Source of the DNA: Kluyvera ascorbata_C
Lineage (GTDB): Bacteria; Pseudomonadota; Gammaproteobacteria; Enterobacterales; Enterobacteriaceae
Length of the DNA: 64,000 nt
Assembly (NCBI RefSeq): GCF_044197065.1
Contig: NZ_JBIQOI010000004.1
Span: forward strand, 248,001-312,000
Reading direction: 5' to 3'
Shown here: piece after piece, positions 35,489 to 44,043 of the stretch
Layout of the letters: each line of letters starts with the position of its first letter
How positions within the stretch are numbered: the first letter of the stretch is position 1
Notes under the pieces: generated by a model
Databases searched by the model: none
The model's input: only the letters and a program-made list of their open reading frames with translations
What the model was told of the DNA's origin: nothing
Position numbers and translations under genes: made by a program

Positions 35489-35943
35489 CCTAAACTCCTT
35501 ATTATGGTTAATGACATTCAGGTAATAACCTGTCGTGGACCGCATAACCGACGCAAGAGATACCTGTTGTTACTCCGTTGCGGCGACCTTAATTCACAAG
35601 GTAAATAATTACAATATAATTGCTTACAGAATGCGGGTATGACAGCAGCATTGCTGGCGTTACCGCACTACTCCCAGAAAAAGGTCTATCTACGAAACCA
35701 AACTTTCATCAACTATCGATTACAATATACTCAGCATGTTGCGTAAAACAACAGCAATTTAATAACAATTCATTTACTTTTAACTTATTTGTATCCCGTG
35801 ATATAGGCATGTTTCTTAGGCCTAATTTTTGCTAAAATCCGGCCTTTCTCTATTTGGCCTAGCCTCTTGGGATAAATTGTTTTGCATAAAAATTCACCTA
35901 TATGCATAATAATGTTAATTTCACCACCATACTCGGGTGACTT
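35489..35943. promoter_or_regulatory. Divergent mdh-argR control region
   Basis: This 455-bp gap is AT-rich and without a credible gene. The argR-proximal end has two ARG boxes (separate entry). The mdh side should hold its ArcA- and CRP-responsive promoter, known from E. coli, but I cannot place those sites by eye. Confidence 0.55.
35881..35918. promoter_or_regulatory. Two ARG boxes of the argR promoter
   Basis: TTGCATAAAAATTCAC and TATGCATAATAATGTTAA match the 18-bp ARG box (consensus WNTGAATWWWWATTCANW) and stand side by side with 2-3 bp between them, the arrangement used by ArgR hexamers. They lie 26 bp before the argR ATG, so argR is almost certainly autoregulated. Confidence 0.85.
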
Positions 35944-36414
35944 ATGCGAAGTTCAACTAAACAAGAAGAATTAGTTAAAGCCTTTAAAGCGTTACTGAAG
36001 GAAGAAAAATTTAGCTCTCAGGGCGAAATTGTTCAGGCCCTACAGGAAGAAGGCTTCGATAATATCAACCAATCCAAAGTCTCTCGTATGCTGACAAAGT
36101 TTGGCGCAGTGCGTACCCGCAACGCCAAAATGGAAATGGTTTACTGCCTGCCAGCAGAACTGGGTGTACCGACTACCACCAGCCCATTGAAGAATCTGGT
36201 CCTGGACATTGACTACAACGACGCTGTCGTTGTGATTCATACCAGCCCAGGCGCTGCGCAGCTTATCGCGCGCCTTCTGGACTCTTTAGGCAAGGCTGAA
36301 GGTATTCTCGGCAGCATTGCCGGTGATGACACTATCTTCACCACACCCGCTCGAGGCTTCACTGTTAAAGATCTCTACGAGGCCATTCAGGTTCTGTTTG
36401 AACAGGAGCTGTAA
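35944..36414 (+). CDS. argR: Arginine repressor
   Basis: ArgR (156 aa) is the arginine-responsive hexameric repressor and the Xer recombination accessory factor. The N-terminal winged helix (about 1-70) contains the SSQGEIVQALQEEGF and QSKVSRML recognition region. The C-terminal oligomerisation and arginine-binding domain includes GTPGAAQ-like TSPGAAQLIARLLD and the GDDTIF motif. Same length as E. coli. Confidence 0.99.
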   Translation: MRSSTKQEELVKAFKALLKEEKFSSQGEIVQALQEEGFDNINQSKVSRMLTKFGAVRTRNAKMEMVYCLPAELGVPTTTSPLKNLVLDIDYNDAVVVIHTSPGAAQLIARLLDSLGKAEGILGSIAGDDTIFTTPARGFTVKDLYEAIQVLFEQEL

Positions 36415-36791
36415 TCCCTCGTGATACTCCTCTGGTCCCTCCGGAGGAGTCCGCTTTCCCACCAGCTTATCCACCGTTTCTACTGCCGCTTCGTTAGCAT
36501 TTAGTGCGATTTTTCGTCCAAAATCATAATTCCAGTGAATATATCTCAACTTAACCGCACAAAACATCAAATTATCCTATCCGTTTGATTTTACGCATTA
36601 TTGACGATTAACTTTGCCAAAATATGCGCTTTTTTATACCTATATCTTCTAAAAATGACGATTCCTGACAACTAATTACACCGGAAACAATTAGCGTGGT
36701 ATTAATATTTTACGTGATTAGTGTATACTTAATTTCGTGATGAGGGTCACAAAACAAAGACCCTCCAAAAAAATACGACGAGGTGAGTATC
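36415..36791. other. argR-yhcN intergenic region
   Basis: In this 377-bp gap, a hairpin ACTCCTC/GGAGGAGT at 36430-36450 is the probable argR 3' end. A -10-like TATACT lies at 36724-36729, 60 bp before the yhcN ATG, and is probably its promoter; the -35 is unclear. A 94-codon minus-strand frame overlapping the argR end is not supported. Confidence 0.5.
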
Positions 36792-37055
36792 ATGAAAATC
36801 AAAACAACCGTTGCCGCTCTGAGCATCCTATCTGTTATCTCGTTTGGCGCTTTCGCCGCTGACTCTATCAACAGCGAACAGGCACAAACGCGTCAGGCAC
36901 TCGGCACCGTTTCTGTCGGCTCTGTCGGTTCAAACCCGATGGACATGCATGAAATGCTGAACAAAAAAGCGGAAGAGCAAGGTGCATCTTCTTACCGCAT
37001 CATTGAAGCGCGTACCGGTGACCATTGGCACGCAACGGCTGAACTGTACAAATAA
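36792..37055 (+). CDS. yhcN: BhsA/McbA-family periplasmic stress protein YhcN
   Basis: This 87-aa secreted protein has the DUF1471 (YdgH/BhsA/McbA) fold. The signal peptide ends at GAFA|ADSI. The mature part has PMDM near the middle and the conserved end YRIIEARTGDHWHATAELYK. E. coli YhcN responds to cytoplasmic acid and peroxide. The start at 36792 gives the E. coli N-terminus. A second copy follows immediately. Confidence 0.93.
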   Translation: MKIKTTVAALSILSVISFGAFAADSINSEQAQTRQALGTVSVGSVGSNPMDMHEMLNKKAEEQGASSYRIIEARTGDHWHATAELYK

Positions 37056-37162
37056 GTCAGTGTGAAGCAATACGTCGGCATTCAGTAAAAATTTCCACAG
37101 CGGTCCCAGGAATCAGCAACAACATCCTCTCACCGCTGCAAAATAAGGTGAGGAGTAAGAAT

Positions 37163-37429
37163 ATGAAAAGCGCAATTATCATCGCATCCCTTGGTCTGGC
37201 ATCTGTACTTTCTTTCGGCGCAAGCGCCGCAGCACATCAGGTAAGTCAGGACCAGGCGCAGAACCTGCAATCAATGGGCACCATCTCTGTTTCACAGATT
37301 GGTAGCGACCCGATGGATATGCGTAGTGAGCTAGCCGCAAAAGCAGAGAAAGAAGGTGCTAGCAGCTATCGTATTATCGAAGCACGTACCGGTGACCATT
37401 GGCACGCTACAGCTGAGCTGTACAAATAA
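37163..37429 (+). CDS. Second YhcN-like protein (tandem paralogue)
   Basis: This 88-aa DUF1471 protein (signal peptide to about ASA|AAHQ) is about 100 bp downstream of yhcN. Its last 20 or so residues (from SSYRIIEARTGDHW) are identical to those of YhcN, while the middle is only moderately similar. GGTGAGGAG precedes the start. The shared terminator lies beyond it, so both can be co-transcribed. Confidence 0.92.
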   Translation: MKSAIIIASLGLASVLSFGASAAAHQVSQDQAQNLQSMGTISVSQIGSDPMDMRSELAAKAEKEGASSYRIIEARTGDHWHATAELYK

Positions 37430-37455
37430 ACCCTCGTCGTCTTGACCGACGACTT

Positions 37456-37486
37456 GCCCTCGCTTTTTGGCGAGGGCTTTTTTTTT
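37456..37486 (+). terminator. Terminator of the yhcN pair
   Basis: GCCCTCGC/GCGAGGGC stem over a TTTTTG loop, followed by nine Ts. An additional GTCGTC/GACGAC hairpin lies just upstream. Confidence 0.95.
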
Positions 37487-37760
37487 ATCCGCGCTGAACG
37501 TTAAAACGCAGCATCCCTTCCAGCTCTTCTTCTGCTTCATCAAAGAGCAGAATAAGCGCACCGTAACGTCGGCGCTGCTTTTCGTCCAGATGAAGGAATT
37601 CAATCTCCACGGGTAACGGAATTTCTTTGCTGGTCACCACATCCCACAACGTGTCCAGATCGCGGATCTTCTCGCGATCGAGGGCAAAGAGACGGGCGAA
37701 CTCCCGGTAAAAATCGCCCTGATCCTCTATCTCGTCAAAATCAAAAGTATAGATTTTCAT
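37485..37760 (-). CDS. yhcO: Barstar-family protein YhcO
   Basis: This 91-aa protein is homologous to barstar, the inhibitor of barnase-type RNases: IYTFDFDEIEDQGDFYREFARLF, then LDTLWDVV and the acidic end DEAEEELEGMLRF. No barnase-like RNase gene is present in the window, so its target is unknown here, as in E. coli. It converges on the yhcN terminator. Confidence 0.92.
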   Translation of the reverse strand: MKIYTFDFDEIEDQGDFYREFARLFALDREKIRDLDTLWDVVTSKEIPLPVEIEFLHLDEKQRRRYGALILLFDEAEEELEGMLRFNVQRG

Positions 37761-37786
37761 CTTACGCCCTCATCCCATTCAACAGA

Positions 37787-39241
37787 CTAAAGCCCCCCAA
37801 TGTGCAACGTCTTCACTTCGAGGTACTCTTCTAACCCCAGCACCGAACCTTCTCGACCCAGCCCAGACTCTTTCACACCGCCAAACGGCCCCAGCTCGGT
37901 GGAAACCGCGCATTCGTTAATGCCGATCATCCCACTTTCCAACGCCTGTGAGACGCGGAAGACACGGGACAGGTTTTGGGTATAGAAATAGGCCGCCAGC
38001 CCGTACGGTGTATTATTCGCGCGATGAATAACATCCTCTTCGTCGCTAAAGCGGAAACAGGCCGCCAGCGGGCCAAAGGTTTCTTCCTGCGCCAGCTGCA
38101 TTGTCTCCTGACAATCCCCCAACACCGTTGGCTGCCAGAAGTTTCCCCCCAGCGCATGCGGCTGGCCTCCCGCCAGGACTTTCGCCCCTTTTGATACTGC
38201 ATCTTCAACGTGTTCACGCACTTTTTTCACCGCCGCGGCCTCAATCAACGGCCCAACAACCACGCCGTCATCCAACCCGTTCCCCACTTTTAACGCTTTT
38301 ACTGCGGCAGCAAGCTGGCTGACAAAGCGCTCATACACACTGTCGTGGATATAAAAACGGTTCACGCTCACGCATACCTGCCCGGCATTGCGGAACTTGT
38401 TGGCTATCGCCCCCTTCACCGCGGCATCGATATCGGCATCCTCAAAAACGATATACGGCGCATTCCCCCCTAGCTCCATGGAGACTTTTTTCATGGTTTC
38501 TGCCGCGTTACGTACCAGCGTCTTCCCGACCGATGTCGAGCCGGTAAAGGAAATTTTGCGCACATCATGGCTCGCCATAATGGCGTCGCTTATTTCTGAC
38601 GTATTCCCCGCTACCGCATTCAGTACACCATCCGGGATCCCCGCTTTCTTCGCCAGCGCCAGCAATGCAAATGCGCAGAGCGGCGTGTTATTCGCAGGTT
38701 TGATCACACCGGTACAGCCAGCGGCCAGCGCAGGCCCCAACTTGCGGGTGAGCATTGCCATCGGGAAGTTCCACGGTGTGATAGCCGCAACAACGCCGAT
38801 TGGCTCGCGCATTGCCAGAATGCGTGAACCCGGCTTGGCCGGCGGAATAATCTCGCCGTTCGCTCTTTTGCCCTGTTCGGCAAACCACTGAATAAAGCTC
38901 GCCGCGTAGTCCACCTCGCCTTCGGCCTCTTTCAACGGCTTGCCCTGCTCGATGGTCATCAGCTTCGCCAGCCAGCTTTTATGTTCGATGATGAGCTGAT
39001 ACCAGCGATACAGTAGTTCTGAACGCGCCTTCGCCGTTTTTGCCCGCCACAGCGGGAAAGCACGCGCAGCAGCGGCAATGGCCTGCTCCGTCTCTTTTTT
39101 TCCTGCCTTCGCAACTTTGGCGACAATCTCGCCCGTCGCAGGGTTAAGCACATCAAAGGTGGTGTCGAGCTGATGCCATTCGCCGTTCACCAGGTAGCCC
39201 GTCTGGAAAAGATCGTTGTCCTGCCATGCTTGCGTGGTCAT
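37787..39241 (-). CDS. NAD(P)-dependent aldehyde (succinate-semialdehyde type) dehydrogenase
   Basis: This 484-aa protein is a GabD-like member of the ALDH superfamily. The general base is Glu256 (SMELGGNAP) and the nucleophile Cys290 (NAGQVCVSVNR), both intact; the NAD-binding ITPWNFPMAM and FTGSTSVGK motifs are in place. Succinate semialdehyde is the family's best-known substrate, but other short semialdehydes are possible. It is divergent from a class III CoA-transferase across 100 bp, which suggests a shared pathway. This pair is absent from the E. coli K-12 order that I know. Confidence 0.88.
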   Translation of the reverse strand: MTTQAWQDNDLFQTGYLVNGEWHQLDTTFDVLNPATGEIVAKVAKAGKKETEQAIAAAARAFPLWRAKTAKARSELLYRWYQLIIEHKSWLAKLMTIEQGKPLKEAEGEVDYAASFIQWFAEQGKRANGEIIPPAKPGSRILAMREPIGVVAAITPWNFPMAMLTRKLGPALAAGCTGVIKPANNTPLCAFALLALAKKAGIPDGVLNAVAGNTSEISDAIMASHDVRKISFTGSTSVGKTLVRNAAETMKKVSMELGGNAPYIVFEDADIDAAVKGAIANKFRNAGQVCVSVNRFYIHDSVYERFVSQLAAAVKALKVGNGLDDGVVVGPLIEAAAVKKVREHVEDAVSKGAKVLAGGQPHALGGNFWQPTVLGDCQETMQLAQEETFGPLAACFRFSDEEDVIHRANNTPYGLAAYFYTQNLSRVFRVSQALESGMIGINECAVSTELGPFGGVKESGLGREGSVLGLEEYLEVKTLHIGGL

Positions 39242-39341
39242 TACACCCTCCTGAATAGTGTTTCCATTTAAGTATAGCTATCGCTTTTGGCGTAATAGTT
39301 GTCAGAATAACGAAAGTCTTATTAACGCTAAGGAACCTGCG

Positions 39342-40718
39342 GTGAAGCGCGATAATCCTGTATTCAATAAGCTGTGTCATGACCTTGGTATGACGCATTT
39401 AGCCGTTGAGAGGGTGACATTCACCCACAACACGCCGGTCTATCCCACCCCCTTTGCCATTGGTGAAGCCGCCGCCTCGGTACTGGCGCTACAGGGTATG
39501 ATGCTGGATGTCCTTCGCGGCAAGCAGCAGCCCATTACCGTTGATTGCCATAGTGCCGCCGCCTCAACCCATGCGGTAACCTTCCAGCAGCAGAACGGCT
39601 TTAACTGGCAGTACAACGATCCGGATTACCCCACGACCGATTTCTATCTTACCGCCGACAACCGCTGGATATTCCTGCACGGCGGCTACCCGCGTTTACG
39701 CGATGGGATCCTCGATATCCTCGATGTGCCAAATAGCCGTCATCGGGTAGCGCAGGCTGTCGCACTGTGGGAAGCGCAAAAACTGGAAGAGACTATCGCC
39801 GAAGCGGGGCTATGCGCCGCTATCGCACGTAGCCATAAAGAGTGGCTGGCGCATCCTCAGGGGCTTGCGGTCAGCCAGGAGCCGCTCATTCGTCTGACAC
39901 GGTTAACCGATAGCGCGCCAAAAGCCCGTCGTTACGATACGCCACGGGTACTGAAGCCGCTGCGCGTTCTCGACTTCACTCATGTTATTGCCGGGCCAAC
40001 GGCAACCCGCGGGCTGGCGCAGATGGGAGCCGATGTGCTGCACCTGTCTTCGCCTTATCGCCCACGTATTCTGCCGTTTGACGTGGATACCAACCACGGC
40101 AAGCGTAACGCTTACCTTGAACTCTCCACCGCAGAAGGCCGCGAAACGGCAGCACGGCTGGTGCGTGAGGGTGATGTTTTTGTCCAAAGCTACCGTCCCG
40201 GCGCCCTCGCCCGCTATGGGCTGAGCGATGAAGAGATGGCGCAGATTAACTCGCAAATCATTACGGTTAATCTTAACTGTTACGGCCACCGCGGGCCGTG
40301 GAAAGACCGGCCAGGCTTTGAGCAGCTCGCTCAGACCGTCACCGGTATGGCGATTGCGCAGGGCGGCACCGGGCAGCCGGTACTGGGGCCGACTTACCCC
40401 AATGATTATCTCAGCGGCTATCTCGCCACGCTGGGCGTGCTGATGGCGCTGGAGCGTCAGCGTAATGAAGGCGGAGCATGGCGGGTAGACGTGTCATTGT
40501 GCCGGACGGCAACGTGGCTGCAGCAGTTGGGGAGTATTGCGGATTATCAGACGATTGCCCCACCAGACGAGGCGGCGGTCGCGCGTTGTATGGTAAGCGA
40601 ACAGGGGCCGTTCGGCGAATTGCGCTATTTCAACAGCGCGCTGGAGCTTGCACAAACGCCGATGGCGTTTGCGATGCCTGCCATGCCGTTAGGGGCGCAC
40701 CGCGCGGAATGGTGGTAA
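39342..40718 (+). CDS. Class III CoA-transferase (CaiB/BaiF family)
   Basis: This protein of about 458 aa has a family-III CoA-transferase core from LRVLDFTHVIAGPTATRGLAQ (near 208) onward. The catalytic Asp is probably Asp355 in NDYLSGYLATLG, and ENFRPG-like QSYRPGALARYG is conserved. The N-terminal ~200 residues form a second, partial copy of the fold. The start is taken as GTG 39342 because TAAGGA lies 7 nt before it; no good ATG exists nearby. Substrate unknown; a dicarboxyl-CoA is a reasonable guess given the divergent semialdehyde dehydrogenase. Confidence 0.85.
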   Translation: MKRDNPVFNKLCHDLGMTHLAVERVTFTHNTPVYPTPFAIGEAAASVLALQGMMLDVLRGKQQPITVDCHSAAASTHAVTFQQQNGFNWQYNDPDYPTTDFYLTADNRWIFLHGGYPRLRDGILDILDVPNSRHRVAQAVALWEAQKLEETIAEAGLCAAIARSHKEWLAHPQGLAVSQEPLIRLTRLTDSAPKARRYDTPRVLKPLRVLDFTHVIAGPTATRGLAQMGADVLHLSSPYRPRILPFDVDTNHGKRNAYLELSTAEGRETAARLVREGDVFVQSYRPGALARYGLSDEEMAQINSQIITVNLNCYGHRGPWKDRPGFEQLAQTVTGMAIAQGGTGQPVLGPTYPNDYLSGYLATLGVLMALERQRNEGGAWRVDVSLCRTATWLQQLGSIADYQTIAPPDEAAVARCMVSEQGPFGELRYFNSALELAQTPMAFAMPAMPLGAHRAEWW

Positions 40719-40797
40719 GGCTTCCGGAGTCGCAGTGCTCGTCCGGGCTATCGGTGGATTGTAGCCCGGACGAGCGCAGTGACTTCGGGAACAACGT
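40718..40797. repeat. REP-like palindromes between convergent genes
   Basis: Two opposed units, CCGGAGTCGCAGTGCTCGTC and GTAGCCCGGACGAGCGCAGTGAC, form a BIME-like inverted pair between the CoA-transferase gene and aaeB. Confidence 0.75.
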
Positions 40798-42765
40798 TTA
40801 GCTACTGGTCAACGCGCCCTGATATTTATGCAGCATCGTCACCAGCCGCTCTACCGGCTGCGTAACCTGCTCAGGTGCTTCCCAGATGCGCAGTTTTTCC
40901 TGATAAACCCCGAGTTCTTCCAGCAAACGCGTGAAGTAATAATGGCGTTTGTCGTCGCTGGTTGCAGAAATCACCCGGTCAGCGGTGCGGCGCAGTTGAC
41001 GGTGGAACGCCGACAGATCGTCATTCACCGGAATAGGCGCATCGCGCAGGCGCTGATGCGCGATAATAAGCGTCAACGCCAGGCGGAATTTCGCAATATC
41101 CCCCGGGAATTTGTTCAGCAGTAAAAACAGCTGCTGGTAGAGCCCCGGCAGATGGTTCTCTTTACGACGGGCCATATTGGTGGTCATCGCCGACACCGCC
41201 GCAAACACAAACTGGTTCAGCAGCACGCGCCCGGTACGCAGACGGGAGTTATCACGGATAAGCAGAATGACGATAAACGCCATAAAGCAGCCGACAATCT
41301 GCCCTAATGCACTGTCGAGGAACTGGCTGAAATGGAAGGTCATCGGGTTATCCAGCACCAGAATGTTGATGGTACTGGCCAGTGCCCCCATCGATCCCAA
41401 CCGCCGCTTTTGCACCTCAATGCCAATAAAGAAGCACATCACCGCCAGGCTGATACACAACAGCAGCATACTTTGCTGCGTCGCGGGGATGATAATCAGG
41501 AAATAGAGCGCCCCCAGCGGCAGCGCCGCAATGGTCCCGTAGATAAAGTCTATCGCCACCATGCGCGGATTCGGCAAACGCATGGCCAGCGAGGTGACCA
41601 CGGCAATCATCACCATCGCCCCGCTGCCCGATGTCCAGCCGGTCCACAGCCAGAAAAGAATGCCCAGCGCGCAGGAGAGCGTGGTACGCCAGAAGTTGAT
41701 CATCGCGTGGTGACGTTCGGCTGACTCCGGTCGCACAACCACTTCGCTTTGCAGAATTTCTTCTTCGCGGGCGCTGATTTTCGCGTTGCCAATCACGCCG
41801 CGTTTGAGCAGCAGATAGCGCGTGGCTGCCCCCACCCAGCTGTAAATCGTTACCGGCGTATCATGCTCACCGGTCCACACCAGCACGCGGCGCATCCGTT
41901 TAAGCTGACGGTGAACGTCCTGCACCGTTTCAACCGGCTCTTCGAACAGCTCACGATAAGCGTCGGTCACCAGCTCAGGCCGCGAGTTTTGCATGATGAA
42001 GGTTTCACAGGCCTGGGTCACCATGGTCAGCGAAACGGTGTTCAGCGCCTTTAAGCGACGGTTGGCCCATGCCCAGCGTGAGGACTCCATATTCAGGTTG
42101 CCGCGCATCCCTTCCAGCGCCGCCGTACGACGCAGCAGCGCCAGCCAGGCTTTGTCCATCTCATCGCTGTCGCCATGCTTGATGCACAGCTGCATCAGAC
42201 GATATTGATCGATAAGGATGGCATCGAGTTCGTTATCGATCTCTTTTTTGATCGATCGCGGTGAAAACAGGAGATCGGCGACGATCGCGCAGATAATCCC
42301 CAGCACTATCTCGCTACAACGCTCCACGGCAAACTGCGGCGTCAGCAGCGGTTCGGCCTGAATCGTGATAACGATAATCAGCGCCGTATAGCCGGAAAGC
42401 CCCCAGGCGTAGGAGTTCTCAACGCGAACCAGCGAAGAGACCCAGGTACAGAAACCGGCCCAGATGCTGCACACGAGGAGCATCAGCAGCGGCGCGCGGA
42501 TCATAGTGATGATAATCACCAGCGCGGCGATACAGCCGATAAAGGTCCCGACAATACGCAGCATCCCGCGATAGCGGATTGCCCCCGCGTAAGGTTCCCC
42601 ACCCGCAGCGAAGGCCGGACCGGCCGCCACAATGGCGGCAGTCAGCACCGCCCAGCGCGGCGTTTCAAGCTGAAAGTGGAAGCCGACAAACAGGGCCAGC
42701 ACCACCGCACAGGCCAGTTTGACGGCAAAGCGGATGTGCTGGTTGGCAATACTAAAAATGCCCAT
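40798..42765 (-). CDS. aaeB: p-Hydroxybenzoic acid efflux pump subunit AaeB
   Basis: AaeB (655 aa) is the inner-membrane transporter of the aromatic acid efflux system. It has two blocks of about five to six membrane helices (about 10-180 and 370-530) separated by soluble regions, the FUSC/ArAE family layout. It follows aaeA by 5 bp. Length and sequence match E. coli AaeB. Confidence 0.97.
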   Translation of the reverse strand: MGIFSIANQHIRFAVKLACAVVLALFVGFHFQLETPRWAVLTAAIVAAGPAFAAGGEPYAGAIRYRGMLRIVGTFIGCIAALVIIITMIRAPLLMLLVCSIWAGFCTWVSSLVRVENSYAWGLSGYTALIIVITIQAEPLLTPQFAVERCSEIVLGIICAIVADLLFSPRSIKKEIDNELDAILIDQYRLMQLCIKHGDSDEMDKAWLALLRRTAALEGMRGNLNMESSRWAWANRRLKALNTVSLTMVTQACETFIMQNSRPELVTDAYRELFEEPVETVQDVHRQLKRMRRVLVWTGEHDTPVTIYSWVGAATRYLLLKRGVIGNAKISAREEEILQSEVVVRPESAERHHAMINFWRTTLSCALGILFWLWTGWTSGSGAMVMIAVVTSLAMRLPNPRMVAIDFIYGTIAALPLGALYFLIIIPATQQSMLLLCISLAVMCFFIGIEVQKRRLGSMGALASTINILVLDNPMTFHFSQFLDSALGQIVGCFMAFIVILLIRDNSRLRTGRVLLNQFVFAAVSAMTTNMARRKENHLPGLYQQLFLLLNKFPGDIAKFRLALTLIIAHQRLRDAPIPVNDDLSAFHRQLRRTADRVISATSDDKRHYYFTRLLEELGVYQEKLRIWEAPEQVTQPVERLVTMLHKYQGALTSS

Positions 42766-42770
42766 GACAG

Positions 42771-43703
42771 TTAACCGAATTCACGCAGACGCAGCGCCAG
42801 CTTCTGGAAGAAGCTCATGCGGCTGGCATCGCGGTCTTTCTCACCGGTAATAACCACCGTGGCGGTCGTGCCCGCAGGCCACAGGTTGCCCGTCTCTTCA
42901 TCCAGTCGGATACGCACCGGTACACGCTGAGCCAGACGAACCCACTCAAGGTTGGAGTCGATGGTCGCCATCCCTTTGCTGTCGACGCTGCTACTGGCGT
43001 TGGTGACGCCCGCTGCGACGCTATCAACGGTCCCTTTAATCACATGGTTGCTGCCGAGCGGGGTAATTTCAGCACGGTAGCCCGGACGCACGCTTGAGAG
43101 CTTGGTCTCTTCGAGGTAGGCCATCACGTAGAAGGAGTGCTGTTTTACCAACGCGACCGCCGTAGAACCACGGGTAATAAACTCACCGGCGTAGACGTTC
43201 AGGTTAGTCACCCAGCCATCCGCAGGGGCGCGAATCACCGTACGATCCAGATCCAGACGCGCCAGATCGCGCGTCGCCTGCGCTTTAGCTAACTGGTGCA
43301 GCACGGTTTGCAGCACGTTATTTGATTGGTCTATTTCTTCGCGGGACATGGCAATCACGCCCAGCTTGTTACGGCGCCCGGCTTCACGGCTTTTTTCATC
43401 CGCCAGCGCTTTGTAGTAGGCGACATCAGCATTCGCTTCTTCAAGCGCCTTCTGGTAGCGCGGCTGGTCAATCACAAACAGCACCTGATTTTTGCTAACC
43501 AGTTGGTTATCCTTGACCTGAACATCGGTAATCAGGCCGGATACGTCAGGAGCAATGGCGACGACGTCCGCGCTAAAGCGCGCATCGCGCGTCCACGGAG
43601 ACTCGGTGTAATAGACCCAGGCACGAAAAATAGCGATGAATGCCAGGATGACCAGTATCACCGTAATAGCGGTACGGGAGATATTTCTTGTTAGTGTTTT
43701 CAC
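42771..43703 (-). CDS. aaeA: p-Hydroxybenzoic acid efflux membrane fusion protein AaeA
   Basis: AaeA (310 aa) is the HlyD-type periplasmic adaptor of the AaeAB pump. One N-terminal membrane anchor (about 12-30) is followed by the biotinyl-lipoyl-like half (APDVSGLITDVQVKDNQLV), a coiled-coil hairpin and the second half-motif (VIRAPADGWVTNLNVYAGEF). Confidence 0.97.
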   Translation of the reverse strand: MKTLTRNISRTAITVILVILAFIAIFRAWVYYTESPWTRDARFSADVVAIAPDVSGLITDVQVKDNQLVSKNQVLFVIDQPRYQKALEEANADVAYYKALADEKSREAGRRNKLGVIAMSREEIDQSNNVLQTVLHQLAKAQATRDLARLDLDRTVIRAPADGWVTNLNVYAGEFITRGSTAVALVKQHSFYVMAYLEETKLSSVRPGYRAEITPLGSNHVIKGTVDSVAAGVTNASSSVDSKGMATIDSNLEWVRLAQRVPVRIRLDEETGNLWPAGTTATVVITGEKDRDASRMSFFQKLALRLREFG

Positions 43704-43710
43704 ATCTACC

Positions 43711-43914
43711 TCAGACGAACAAACGTGATATTAGATAAAACAGGCAGCAATACAGTGCGGTGTTGAACAACGCGGGATGCCAGACAAAATCATAGATCCC
43801 GGTTGGCGTCAGCACGCGACGCACCAACCAAAAAATGGCGAGCGATAAGAGCAGCTCAAAGAAGATCGGCGGGAATGAGAGACCGAAAATCACGATGACA
43901 GGAAACAGGCTCAT
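43711..43914 (-). CDS. aaeX: AaeX small membrane protein
   Basis: AaeX (67 aa) is a DUF1656 protein with two membrane segments (about 2-30 and 45-65). It is the first gene of aaeXAB; its role in the pump is unknown. The start follows the CRP/AaeR control region and diverges from aaeR. Confidence 0.95.
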   Translation of the reverse strand: MSLFPVIVIFGLSFPPIFFELLLSLAIFWLVRRVLTPTGIYDFVWHPALFNTALYCCLFYLISRLFV

Positions 43915-43967
43915 GTTGACCTTACTAGACTAGCGTGCAGGTGAGATTGGAACTTTAATTATTCAGC

Positions 43968-43992
43968 TAACAGTATTTTAACGTAACTGTTA
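43968..43992. promoter_or_regulatory. LysR-type dyad, probable AaeR operator
   Basis: TAACAGT-N11-ACTGTTA is a perfect 7+7 dyad with the T-N11-A core expected of LysR regulators. It lies between aaeX and aaeR, 54-78 bp from the aaeX start. Confidence 0.7.
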
Positions 43993-44009
43993 TTGCCTTA
44001 TCTACATAG

Positions 44010-44025
44010 TGTGATGCAAATCACT
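44010..44025. promoter_or_regulatory. CRP site between aaeX and aaeR
   Basis: TGTGA-TGCAAA-TCACT matches the CRP consensus in nine of ten core positions. It is 19 bp before the aaeR start and about 100 bp upstream of aaeX, a place from which CRP could activate aaeXAB or block aaeR. Confidence 0.7.
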
Positions 44026-44043
44026 TTTAAGCCAGAGTGAACA

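Noticed and set aside
36286..36570. 94-codon minus-strand frame over the argR end
   Set aside because: Half of it is antisense to argR, there is no ribosome site and the sequence resembles no family that I know.
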